Source: Serratia sp. M24T3 (GTDB lineage Bacteria; Pseudomonadota; Gammaproteobacteria; Enterobacterales; Enterobacteriaceae). From it: a DNA stretch of 35,609 nucleotides. The position numbers were made by a program, and so were the translations under genes. This document shows, in pieces, positions 16,496 through 23,897 of the stretch (position 1 is its first letter; every line of letters starts with the position of its first letter). The notes under the pieces are model-generated. The model was not told where the DNA came from and made no database searches. It saw only the letters and a program-made list of their open reading frames with translations. The stretch lies in assembly GCF_000257645.1 (NCBI RefSeq), contig NZ_AJHJ01000046.1, positions 1 through 35,609 of the forward strand, written 5' to 3'.

Positions 16496-17296
16496 ATGAG
16501 TTATCCTAAGCTGTCGCTGCAAAATGTGACACGTCGTTTTGGCAGTATGACTGCGTTGGCGCCTACAGATTTAGTCGTCCAGGAAGGCGAGTTCGTCTGC
16601 GTGGTTGGGCCTTCGGGGTGTGGAAAAAGTACCCTTTTTAACCTGATTTCTGGCGTGCTGAAACCAGACTCTGGCACTATTTTGATTGATAATCAGGATG
16701 TGACCGGCAGCAGTGGCCACGTTGGTTATATGTTGCAAAAAGACCTGCTGCTGCCGTGGATGACGGTAATCGACAATATCGTACTCGGCGCTATCCTCAA
16801 GGGCGGGGCGAGCAAAGCGCAGCGTGCGGCTGGTGTGGCGCTGGCGAAACGCTATGGGTTAGGGGAGTTTATCAACCATTATCCTGCAGCGCTTTCCGGA
16901 GGAATGCGTCAACGTGTAGCGCTGATGCGTACTTTGGCCATGCAACACGAAATCATGCTTTTGGACGAACCGTTCGGCGCGCTGGATTCGCAGACACGGC
17001 TTTCGATGCAGCAATGGTTGCTGACGGTGTGGTCAGAACAAAAGCGCACAGTGATTTTTGTCACCCATGACATTGACGAGGCAGTGTTTTTGGCCGACCG
17101 CGTGGTGGTGATGTCGCCACGGCCGGGGAGGATCCGTGAAATTCTGACGGTAGATATTCCTCGCCCACGGCCTTTGTCTTGCCTGACCAGCCCTGAATTT
17201 ACTGCCCTGAAAAGGAAAATCCTCGATCTGGTGTTTTTGCAAGACAGCAGCTCTGAACATCACGACACTCAGGAATCTCTTGCCCATGGCTCTTGA
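16496..17296 (+). CDS. ABC transporter ATP-binding protein (SsuB/TauB type)
   Basis: ATPase of 266 residues with Walker A GPSGCGKST, the Q-loop segment GYMLQKDLLLPWMTVIDNI typical of nitrate/sulfonate/taurine importers, signature LSGGMRQRV, Walker B IMLLDEPFGALD and H-loop FVTHDIDEA. AGGAG lies ten bases before the ATG. It pairs with the overlapping permease gene just downstream and the binding protein at 14716. The 55-base gap after the M24 gene is the largest in this unit and shows no terminator. Confidence 0.93.
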   Translation: MSYPKLSLQNVTRRFGSMTALAPTDLVVQEGEFVCVVGPSGCGKSTLFNLISGVLKPDSGTILIDNQDVTGSSGHVGYMLQKDLLLPWMTVIDNIVLGAILKGGASKAQRAAGVALAKRYGLGEFINHYPAALSGGMRQRVALMRTLAMQHEIMLLDEPFGALDSQTRLSMQQWLLTVWSEQKRTVIFVTHDIDEAVFLADRVVVMSPRPGRIREILTVDIPRPRPLSCLTSPEFTALKRKILDLVFLQDSSSEHHDTQESLAHGS

Positions 17297-18107
17297 AAGT
17301 AGTGCGCCATTGGCGCGAAAACTGCTGCTGCCTCTTGGTGGTCCGCTGGCTGCATTAATTTTGGTGCTGATAATTTGGGATTTAGCGGTTCGTATTTATC
17401 AGATTCCGGCTTACGTTTTGCCATCACCCGAGCAAACCTGGGACCATATTCTTGACGATTTACCGGTTTTGTTGCAGGGATTCCGCATTACTTTTGTCAC
17501 CTTTTTAATGGGTTTCATTCTTGGGGCTGGGGCGGGTTTTGTTTTTGCCGTGCTAATGGACGCGACGCCGTGGATCCGCAGCATTCTTTATCCGATCCTG
17601 ATCGCCAGTCAGGCGGTGCCGGTGATCGCTATAGCGGCGGCATTAACTATCTGGCTAGGGTTTGGACTGGCACCTAAATTGGTGATTGTTGCGCTGGTGG
17701 TGTTCTTTCCGGTGGTGGTTAACGTTCTCGACGGGTTGAACTCGGTCGATAAGGACATGCTGAATCTGGTGAAATCGATGGGCGGTTCGCGTTGGAGTAT
17801 TTTCCGCCACGTTAAACTGCCTGCAACTTACACACCGCTGTTTTCGGCTCTTAAGCTCTCGGCCACCTTTAGCGTAACCGGCGCGGTGATCGGCGAGTGG
17901 ACCGCTTCAACCAGCGGCGGGTTGGGCGCCTATCTGTTGCAGGCTAACTCGCGCTTAAACACTGCGGGAACCTTCTCGGCGATCGCCTTTTTAGCGCTAC
18001 TCGGCGTGGTGAGTTTCTTGTTGGTTATTTTGCTGGAATATCTTATGACGCCGTGGCGTTCATCATCGAAGGCAAGGCGTTTTTCGCGGCGTTATTGGCG
18101 TGGGTGA
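17286..18107 (+). CDS. ABC transporter permease (SsuC/TauC type)
   Basis: Inner-membrane permease of 273 residues from the ATG at 17286, which overlaps the ATPase gene by 11 bases; the in-frame TTG at 17280 is less likely. It has about six membrane helices. The ATPase-contact loop is LVKSMGGSRWSIFRHVKLPATYTPLF, followed by the class-typical GAVIGEWTASTSGGLGAYL. TauC/SsuC-like proteins share YVLPSPEQTWDH near the N-terminus. It completes the importer. The last residues are very basic (SSKARRFSRRYWRG), as expected for a cytoplasmic tail. Confidence 0.92.
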   Translation: MALESSAPLARKLLLPLGGPLAALILVLIIWDLAVRIYQIPAYVLPSPEQTWDHILDDLPVLLQGFRITFVTFLMGFILGAGAGFVFAVLMDATPWIRSILYPILIASQAVPVIAIAAALTIWLGFGLAPKLVIVALVVFFPVVVNVLDGLNSVDKDMLNLVKSMGGSRWSIFRHVKLPATYTPLFSALKLSATFSVTGAVIGEWTASTSGGLGAYLLQANSRLNTAGTFSAIAFLALLGVVSFLLVILLEYLMTPWRSSSKARRFSRRYWRG

Positions 18108-18228
18108 TTTTTTGATGGCAAAAATATTCTTAATTTTGAGTTCACCAGGTTAAGAGTGATTTGGTTTCAGGGTCAAGGGTCAGCGCTTTGCTTACCGGGC
18201 TGTGACCCAGACCACCCGTTGGACTGCC

Positions 18229-18696
18229 TTACTCGCAGCGAGTAATCCTGCACGAAAAGCAACCTTGCTTTGCGTTGTGAGCCAGGATGAATTCAATCTG
18301 CGGCTGTTTAAACATGTTTTTTATACTGGTTTCAATTTCGTAACCTGACGATATTGTGGCTACAACTAGCATGTCATTTATGTCAAAAGCGCGTAATGAT
18401 ATCAGTCGCGTTTGCATTACTTCAGGTAGCGTATTTTTCAACACTGCGGGTTGAATTTTGCCTTCCCAAATAAAGATTGCGTGCGAACCTCGATACGGAG
18501 AATGGCTATTTAGATAAAGATGATTAAGCAAAATTGCATTTTCGCCTAGAGGAATATCTCTAAGAGTTATTCTATCGGGATAAGAAGGATATTCGTTTAC
18601 TTTTATTCTTACTGCTCCACGTTTACTTAGCTCATGATCCGATAATTCATATAAATGCTGAAAATCACTACCGCCTAACCCTTTGATAATAAACAT
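18229..18696 (-). CDS. DUF1203 domain protein
   Basis: A 155-residue cytoplasmic protein from the ATG at 18696, which has GAGGGC about eight bases upstream; an ATG at 18717 in the same frame lacks one. It resembles DUF1203 family proteins as I recall them: LSDHELSKRGAVRIKV near the start, YPDRITLRDIPLGENAILLNH, SPYRGSHAIFIWEG, and a Cys-containing C-terminus GCFSCRI. The family has no established function. It is isolated, reading toward the end of the NMT1-type ABC operon, and starts next to no obvious partner. The last codons and stop lie in a perfect 17-bp palindrome (18229-18245). Confidence 0.72.
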   Translation of the reverse strand: MFIIKGLGGSDFQHLYELSDHELSKRGAVRIKVNEYPSYPDRITLRDIPLGENAILLNHLYLNSHSPYRGSHAIFIWEGKIQPAVLKNTLPEVMQTRLISLRAFDINDMLVVATISSGYEIETSIKNMFKQPQIEFILAHNAKQGCFSCRITRCE

Positions 18697-18852
18697 TGTA
18701 ATTGCCCTCAGTATCATAATAAGTTGCTGCTGGGGACATTCTATTCAGATCAACGATTCCCGAAACTCTGTTTCTTGCGGTTTCATTGATCCAGCTAATC
18801 TAGTTTAAATTATTCACCCGTTAGCCAAAGTTGGTTCTATAAAGTCTACCAA

Positions 18853-18872
18853 AGGCCACCGGTCGGCGGCCT
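18853..18872 (-). terminator. Hairpin downstream of fetB, candidate terminator
   Basis: Read on the minus strand, AGGCCGCC, loop GACC, GGTGGCCT forms an 8-bp stem with one G-T pair, followed by TTTGG. It begins 28 bases after the fetB stop. The T tract is short, so this is a moderate-strength candidate. Confidence 0.45.
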
Positions 18873-18899
18873 CAATGGAATTTATCGAGAACGATTAAA

Positions 18900-19667
18900 C
18901 TATTTCAAAATTTTCAACTGCGCTCGGTCATTAAAGAACCGTCGGTAAGAAAGATAGCCAGCAATTATTGTCGACAGACTGGCAGTGGCCAGCAGCATGA
19001 AAGTCACCATAATTTGGTATTTAATCGCCTTCACCGGGTCAATGCCCGCGAAAATCAGACCCGACATCATGCCCGGCAGGCTCACCAATCCAACAGTTTT
19101 AGCCGCATCGACAGTGGGGATCATTGCTGAGCGAATACTGTCGCGGATAATCGTACCGCAAGCCAGTTTGCTGCTCGCACCCAGGCTGAGCATTTCAAGA
19201 ATTTTTTGCTGGTTGTCGGCGAAACGTTGGTTCAAATTGCTATAACAAAGGCCCACAGCCACCATGGCGTTACCGGCAATCATCCCGGAAATGGGGATCA
19301 CCTGCATCGGTAGAAACTCAATTGAACCGGAAAGGATCAACACTGAAAGTGTCAATGCGGTGCCAATAGCGATGGCGATAAAAGAAATCACAAACCCGTT
19401 ATCGATATTGCGGCTGCGTTTTTTGGCATTCAGCGCAGCATTAACGCAAATGAAAAGCACCATCAACACGGTCAGCCAGGCATTGTTGACTTCGAAAATG
19501 TATTTGAGCACGTATCCGACGATAATCAGCTGCACTATCGCCCGTGCTACGCTCCAAATAATGTCTTTTTCCAGACCTAACTTTTCTTTTTTACTGACCA
19601 GCAGGGCGACGACCACTAATACAAGCGCCAGTCCCAGTGATTCATTGGTAATGTTATGCTGATTCAC
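18900..19667 (-). CDS. fetB: Iron export ABC permease FetB
   Basis: Inner-membrane protein of 255 residues, very close to E. coli FetB (YbbM, UPF0014). Shared blocks include QHNITNESLGLALVLVVVAL, EKDIIWSVARAIVQLIIVGY, SIEFLPMQVIPISGMIAGNA and TVGLVSLPGMMSGLIFAGID. FetAB exports iron and protects against peroxide in E. coli. The open frame extends to an ATG at 19691. The GTG at 19667 has AGGAG nine bases upstream and gives MNQHNITNES, matching the E. coli start, so I chose it. It overlaps the end of fetA by 14 bases. Confidence 0.93.
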   Translation of the reverse strand: MNQHNITNESLGLALVLVVVALLVSKKEKLGLEKDIIWSVARAIVQLIIVGYVLKYIFEVNNAWLTVLMVLFICVNAALNAKKRSRNIDNGFVISFIAIAIGTALTLSVLILSGSIEFLPMQVIPISGMIAGNAMVAVGLCYSNLNQRFADNQQKILEMLSLGASSKLACGTIIRDSIRSAMIPTVDAAKTVGLVSLPGMMSGLIFAGIDPVKAIKYQIMVTFMLLATASLSTIIAGYLSYRRFFNDRAQLKILK

Positions 19668-20325
19668 GGGTGTTTTCTCCTGCGGTATCATGCTTTAAGG
19701 TGATGACCCGCTGCGCATGGCGGATTTCGTTTGTGTCGTGAGTCACCCAAATTACCGCCAGTCCTTGCTGTTTCACCAGGTCGGCAATAATCGCATTAAC
19801 GTTCTGCTTGTTGTCTTCATCCAGCGCGCTGGTAATCTCGTCAAGTAACAGTACCTTGGGCAAAAACTGCAAATTTCGAAGTAATGAAACGCGCTGCTTC
19901 TCACCGCCCGAGAGTTCTTGCACGTTTTTATTGAGTAAATCGACAGGTAAATTAACGCGCGTTAGCCATTCGGCCATGAGTGATTTGTCGGCTTTTTTCC
20001 CACGAATCTCATAGGGCAAAGAAAGATTATCCAATACTGTTTGTCCGAAAAGTACCGGCGTCTGAAAACAGTAGGAAACCTGCTGGCGATAGATTTCGGG
20101 TTTCATTTGGGTAATGTCTTGCCCCTCAAAAAAAATCTGTCCCTGGGTAGGATTTTGCAGAGAGGCGACAATTTTGAGCAGGGTACTTTTGCCACTGCCG
20201 GAAGGGCCGGTGAGCAGGCAGAACTCACCGGAGTTTAGCTCGAACGAAGTTGGGCGCAGTAAAACTTGCTGGTTAAGGCTAAAGCTCACATTCTGCAAGC
20301 GCAGTAAAGTTTTCGGGGATGACAT
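19654..20325 (-). CDS. fetA: Iron export ABC ATP-binding protein FetA
   Basis: ATPase of 223 residues, resembling E. coli FetA (YbbL). Walker A is GPSGSGKST, signature LSGGEKQRV, Walker B VLLLDEITSALDE and H-loop VTHDTNE. DEI in place of the common DEP is, from memory, typical of FetA. The start is 54 bases downstream of the FAD monooxygenase on the same strand, with no terminator seen between. All three genes could therefore share the Fur-box promoter at 21650. In E. coli the pair functions alone in iron efflux. Confidence 0.92.
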   Translation of the reverse strand: MSSPKTLLRLQNVSFSLNQQVLLRPTSFELNSGEFCLLTGPSGSGKSTLLKIVASLQNPTQGQIFFEGQDITQMKPEIYRQQVSYCFQTPVLFGQTVLDNLSLPYEIRGKKADKSLMAEWLTRVNLPVDLLNKNVQELSGGEKQRVSLLRNLQFLPKVLLLDEITSALDEDNKQNVNAIIADLVKQQGLAVIWVTHDTNEIRHAQRVITLKHDTAGENTRESA

Positions 20326-20379
20326 ATCAGGCTCGTTATCAATTATTTGCCGATAATGTTACCCGATTGCGATACCAAG

Positions 20380-21591
20380 TTACCTCTTAAAGTTTTCTTT
20401 AAAGAAACCAATTCCTATTAGCCTGCCGAACAGGAAAGGGACAAACGGACGCTGACGCACCCAAAGCTCCATGCCTGAAGGGGCTTTACGTCGAGGCTTT
20501 TGACCCGCCTTGCTGATCATGATTTGTAACGATTGCGTGGCCCAAGTCGGGAAGCGCCTGCGGCGTTGAACATGTTTCAAATGCTGCAAGGTCAATTTTC
20601 CTTTCAGCAATGCAGGAGTAATAATATTGGCAGTCGCTACGGCATCTTGAATAGCAAGGTTTACCCCAACGCCCCCGATGGGTGACATGGCGTGAGCTGC
20701 ATCACCGATACACAGCAGGCCGGGTTTAGCCCATTCCTTGAGTCTGTCGATACGAATACTCAGCAGTTTGACTTGCTCCCAATCGGTAATTTCTTGCTGC
20801 AATCTCGTTACCTCAAAAGGCGAAATTTCAGCCAGGCTAATGAGAAATGAAGCAAGGCCCTGATGCTGTAGACTTTCGAAGCTGCCTTTGTTTATTGAGT
20901 AGCCACATTGCCAGTAATCACCGCGATCGATCATGATAAAGCCTTTTTTCGGCCCGCGGTGGCCGGTGGTCCATTCCGGATCGTCGGCAATCTTACTGAC
21001 TCTAAGCCACAGCACGTCACGCGGCGCACCGAAGTTCATCACTTCAAGACCGGCTTTTTCCCTGACTATCGAATGACGACCATCGCAGCCCACTACCAGC
21101 TCGGACCTAATCTGCTGTTCGCCCTGTGGGGTGATAAATCTAACGCCTTTAACTTGGCTATTCTCTTCAATTAATTCTTTAACGCTGGCCTGCTGAACAA
21201 GGGTGAAATTAGGCAGTTGCTGAGCTTTCTCATTGATAAAATTCAAAAAATCCCACTGCGGCATAAAAGCAATAAACTTGCAGCGTGTTGGCAGGCGGCT
21301 GAAATCTGCCATTGTTGCCTCTTTGCCGTCAATTTCACCCATCAATTTTTCGGCGCGCTGGTGCGGCAAGGCTAAAAACTCATCGAGATACCCCAGTTGC
21401 CAGATAATTTCCAGCGTCGAGGGATGAATGGTATCGCCACGAAAATCGCGCAAAAAGTCTGCATGCTTCTCCAGCACAGTAACGTTCACACCTTTAAGCG
21501 CCAACAGATAGCCGAGCATCAGTCCGGCCGGCCCGCCACCAACGATGCAACACGTTGTAGATAAAGGAGAAGGGGTGACGGTTGTGTTCAT
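20380..21591 (-). CDS. FAD-dependent monooxygenase (aromatic hydroxylase/UbiH-like fold)
   Basis: Flavoprotein of 403 residues from the ATG at 21591. A GTG at 21597 lies six bases after AGGA and is an equally good start; the longest frame starts at 21639. The three FAD motifs of class A monooxygenases are present: GGGPAGLMLGYLLALKG near the N-terminus, the DG motif VVGCDGRHSIVRE, and the GD motif CIGDAAHAMSPIGGVGVNLA. RGDTIHPSTLEI also fits this class. The C-terminus (about 340-403) is very basic (RRRRRFP, KPRRK). The family hydroxylates aromatic or quinone-like substrates with NAD(P)H and oxygen. A strong Fur box lies 59 bases upstream, so expression is probably iron-repressed. The substrate is not identifiable; siderophore or iron-chelate chemistry is a guess. 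Confidence 0.87.
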   Translation of the reverse strand: MNTTVTPSPLSTTCCIVGGGPAGLMLGYLLALKGVNVTVLEKHADFLRDFRGDTIHPSTLEIIWQLGYLDEFLALPHQRAEKLMGEIDGKEATMADFSRLPTRCKFIAFMPQWDFLNFINEKAQQLPNFTLVQQASVKELIEENSQVKGVRFITPQGEQQIRSELVVGCDGRHSIVREKAGLEVMNFGAPRDVLWLRVSKIADDPEWTTGHRGPKKGFIMIDRGDYWQCGYSINKGSFESLQHQGLASFLISLAEISPFEVTRLQQEITDWEQVKLLSIRIDRLKEWAKPGLLCIGDAAHAMSPIGGVGVNLAIQDAVATANIITPALLKGKLTLQHLKHVQRRRRFPTWATQSLQIMISKAGQKPRRKAPSGMELWVRQRPFVPFLFGRLIGIGFFKENFKR

Positions 21592-21649
21592 AGTCACAGG
21601 CATTCCTATTTTAGGGTTATTGGCGTTATCGTTTAGCAAAGCGATTTTT

Positions 21650-21668
21650 GATAATGATAATCATTCGA
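21650..21668. promoter_or_regulatory. Fur box
   Basis: GATAATGATAATCATTCGA matches the classical 19-bp Fur consensus GATAATGATAATCATTATC at 16 of 19 positions, the first 16 in a row. It lies 59 bases upstream of the FAD monooxygenase start, and on that gene's strand the sequence contains TATCAT, a possible -10 element. Repression by iron-loaded Fur is expected for the leftward unit. The rightward GntR gene is 258 bases away and less likely to be affected. Confidence 0.85.
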
Positions 21669-21861
21669 TAAATGTTAAGTGTGGCTACTTTACTCCTCTC
21701 CGTCGGCACTTGCCAAGCTTTGCGCATTTACTGTGCATGATGGGGGTATTTTGCACAGCTTAGGCTCGCTAATTAGTGCAAAAATGCTGCAGAAACAAAT
21801 CTAATTCATATGAAACATGCAGTTATAGAACTGGCAAGGCTTTTGCAAGTATTCAGCAAAG

Positions 21862-21888
21862 TGGTCCATTGGTTGAGTTGTTGGACCA
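21862..21888. promoter_or_regulatory. Inverted repeat, candidate GntR operator
   Basis: TGGTCCA (21862-21868) and TGGACCA (21882-21888) are perfect inverse complements 13 bases apart, with a nested ATTGGT/ACCAAT pair. TGGTC/GACCA halves resemble FadR-subfamily operators. The site lies 37 bases before the GntR start, so autoregulation is plausible. Confidence 0.42.
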
Positions 21889-21925
21889 ATTAATCAAGCC
21901 GAATATTTTAGAGACAAAGGTGTCT

Positions 21926-22651
21926 ATGGCTAACCTCGATAAAGGTCTGGATTTACTTAAACCTATAGCGCCGCAGCAAAGCGATACCCTGATCCTGGAT
22001 GCCTTGACCCGTTACGTTGCACAGTCTGGCACACTGGTCGGGCAACGTCTGCCACCAGAAAGAGTATTGGCGGAAGGTTTGGCGGTTAGTCGCAATACTG
22101 TGCGAGAGGCACTCAAACGCTGGGAAGCATTGGGTATTATTGTTCGCAAAAAGGGAAGTGGAACGTTTTTACATGCTGAAGTAAATGCAAATGATAGCTT
22201 CCTGTCACTGCGTTTCAAAAATGACTCGGCTACCATGTGGCATGCCCTCGAGGTGCGACGCATTATCGAATGCGAGTCTTCTGCACTTGCGGCGATACGT
22301 GCAACCACAGAAGACCTTGGCAATATCGAACAAAAACTCGATCAGATGGAAAGGGTTCATCTTCGCCAAGGGTCAGCCGGCGCTGAGGATTGGGCCTTTC
22401 ATTCGTCAATCTATCAGGCCGCCAACAATCCATTGTTGCTGCAAATGGTCGGCGGCATTATCCATTTACTGCATGCTTTTTTCGAATCACCACCCGAGCA
22501 AGCGCTATTTAGCGACTCTTTTCCTCTGCACCGCCTGTTATTTGACGCCATTGTCAGACGCGAGCCTGAAACCGCACGCCGTATCAGCCATGAAATTTTG
22601 AATATCACTGAACGCGACATGAAGGAAGTAATCAATGCTGCCAGAAAATAA
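21926..22651 (+). CDS. GntR-family regulator, FadR subfamily with FCD domain
   Basis: A 241-residue regulator from the ATG at 21926, which has AAAGG five bases upstream; the frame runs back to 21776. The winged helix (about 18-90) contains the GntR pattern LPPERVLAEGLAVSRNTVREALKRWEALGIIVRKKGSGTFL. The FCD domain (about 105-235) keeps candidate metal/ligand residues: an Asp/Glu in IIECESSALAAIRA, His in AFHSSIYQAANNPLL and His residues in LHRLLFDAI and RRISHEIL. It overlaps the PLP-enzyme gene by 17 bases and so is co-transcribed with it and probably with the CUT1 transporter. I infer that it senses the transported compound or a product of the PLP enzyme. Confidence 0.9.
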   Translation: MANLDKGLDLLKPIAPQQSDTLILDALTRYVAQSGTLVGQRLPPERVLAEGLAVSRNTVREALKRWEALGIIVRKKGSGTFLHAEVNANDSFLSLRFKNDSATMWHALEVRRIIECESSALAAIRATTEDLGNIEQKLDQMERVHLRQGSAGAEDWAFHSSIYQAANNPLLLQMVGGIIHLLHAFFESPPEQALFSDSFPLHRLLFDAIVRREPETARRISHEILNITERDMKEVINAARK

Positions 22652-23834
22652 TGAGAATGGTTCACCCAAGTCAGATTTTGGCCCCAACGATTTTAGTGAG
22701 CGGACCCGGTTAGTGCACGATGCCCGTCACGATCGTGGCGCAATTTCGCCGCCTATCTATCAATCGTCGCTGTTTAGCTTTACCGATTACGACAGCATGA
22801 TTTCTCGTTTTCGTGGTGAAAGTGACCATGCTTTGTATTCGAGAGTCGATAATCCTACGGTGGTCGAGCTGCAGAAAAAGGTCGCTGAGCTGGAAGGGGG
22901 TGAAGCTTGCCTGGCTTTTGGCAGTGGCATGGCGGCTATCAGCAATGCGATCCTCGGCGTCGTTTTGCCAGGCGATAAAGTGGTATGTATTAATCACGTC
23001 TATCCAGACACTTATCGTTTTCTACGTGGTTTCTGTACCCGTTTTAATATTCACGTCGAGTTCGTTGACGGCGGCAGCCTGCAGGCCGTAGAGCAAGCGA
23101 TAATCGGTGCGAAAATGCTTTACCTTGAAAGCCCTAACAGCTGGGTGATGGGCGAACAAAATCTTAAAGCAATGGCCAAAATGGCCAAACAGGCTGGGGT
23201 TATCACGCTGATTGACAACAGCTGGGCTTCACCACTGTTTCAAAAGCCGCTTAACGATGGTATTGACGTGGTGATCCACTCCGCCTCGAAATATATCAGC
23301 GGGCACAGCGATGTCGTGGCTGGATTAGTGATTTCGACTCAGGAACGTATCAGCACGATTAGTCGCAATATCAGCCCGTTCCTTGGGGGCAAACTGTCGG
23401 CTAACGAAGCCTGGCTATTGCTGCGGGGGTTACGAACACTGCCATTGCGCATGCGCCAGCATCATGAAAGCGCGCTGTCCCTGGCGAAAAAACTGCAAGA
23501 TTATCCTTATGTCACCAAGGTGAATCATCCGGGTTTACACCCGTTCAGCGATTCCAGTCTCACCGGTTATAGCGGCCTGTTTTCATTCGAACTGCATGAT
23601 GCAGTTGATATCCCAACTTTCTGTAATCACTTACAGCTGTTTCGAATGGGGGTCAGTTGGGGAGGATTCGAAAGTCTGGTGATGCCGGCAATTTCTGTGC
23701 TCAATCAATCCGGCGAATTTAACTCTGCTATCGACTTTGGCGTTGGGCCTCGAGTGATCCGTATCTCTGTGGGCCTGGAAGAGACTGCCGACCTGTGGCG
23801 AGATTTGACTCACGCCATCGAATCTGCGCGTTAA
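22635..23834 (+). CDS. Cys/Met-metabolism PLP-dependent enzyme (cystathionine beta/gamma-lyase family)
   Basis: Fold-type I PLP enzyme of 399 residues. Lys219 in HSASKYISGHSD is the Schiff-base lysine and Asp194 in TLIDNSWASP binds the pyridine nitrogen. YSRVDNPT (68-75) supplies the phosphate-binding Tyr/Arg from the neighbouring subunit, and FGSGMAAISNA is the phosphate cup. NSWASP and the MRQHHESAL region are closest to MetC-like beta-lyases. Known activities in the family include cleavage of cystathionine, cystine or other S-conjugated cysteines. It is translationally coupled to the GntR regulator upstream and followed after 63 bases by a CUT1 transporter. Its job is therefore more likely catabolism of an imported sulfur compound than housekeeping methionine synthesis. 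Confidence 0.9.
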   Translation: MLPENNENGSPKSDFGPNDFSERTRLVHDARHDRGAISPPIYQSSLFSFTDYDSMISRFRGESDHALYSRVDNPTVVELQKKVAELEGGEACLAFGSGMAAISNAILGVVLPGDKVVCINHVYPDTYRFLRGFCTRFNIHVEFVDGGSLQAVEQAIIGAKMLYLESPNSWVMGEQNLKAMAKMAKQAGVITLIDNSWASPLFQKPLNDGIDVVIHSASKYISGHSDVVAGLVISTQERISTISRNISPFLGGKLSANEAWLLLRGLRTLPLRMRQHHESALSLAKKLQDYPYVTKVNHPGLHPFSDSSLTGYSGLFSFELHDAVDIPTFCNHLQLFRMGVSWGGFESLVMPAISVLNQSGEFNSAIDFGVGPRVIRISVGLEETADLWRDLTHAIESAR

Positions 23835-23897
23835 GACTCGTTCTGATACTTAATTTCGCCCTGACTTTTGCCGTTTTTTGAGTGGAGAATAACGATT

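Larger units (their letters stand above)
21592..21925. other. Regulatory gap between FAD monooxygenase and GntR gene
   Basis: These 334 bases separate two divergent units. They hold a Fur box (21650-21668) on the monooxygenase side and a 7-bp inverted repeat (21862-21888) on the GntR side. A long in-frame extension of the GntR gene back to 21776 has no ribosome-binding site and no similarity to the GntR fold, so I treat it as untranslated. Confidence 0.6.
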
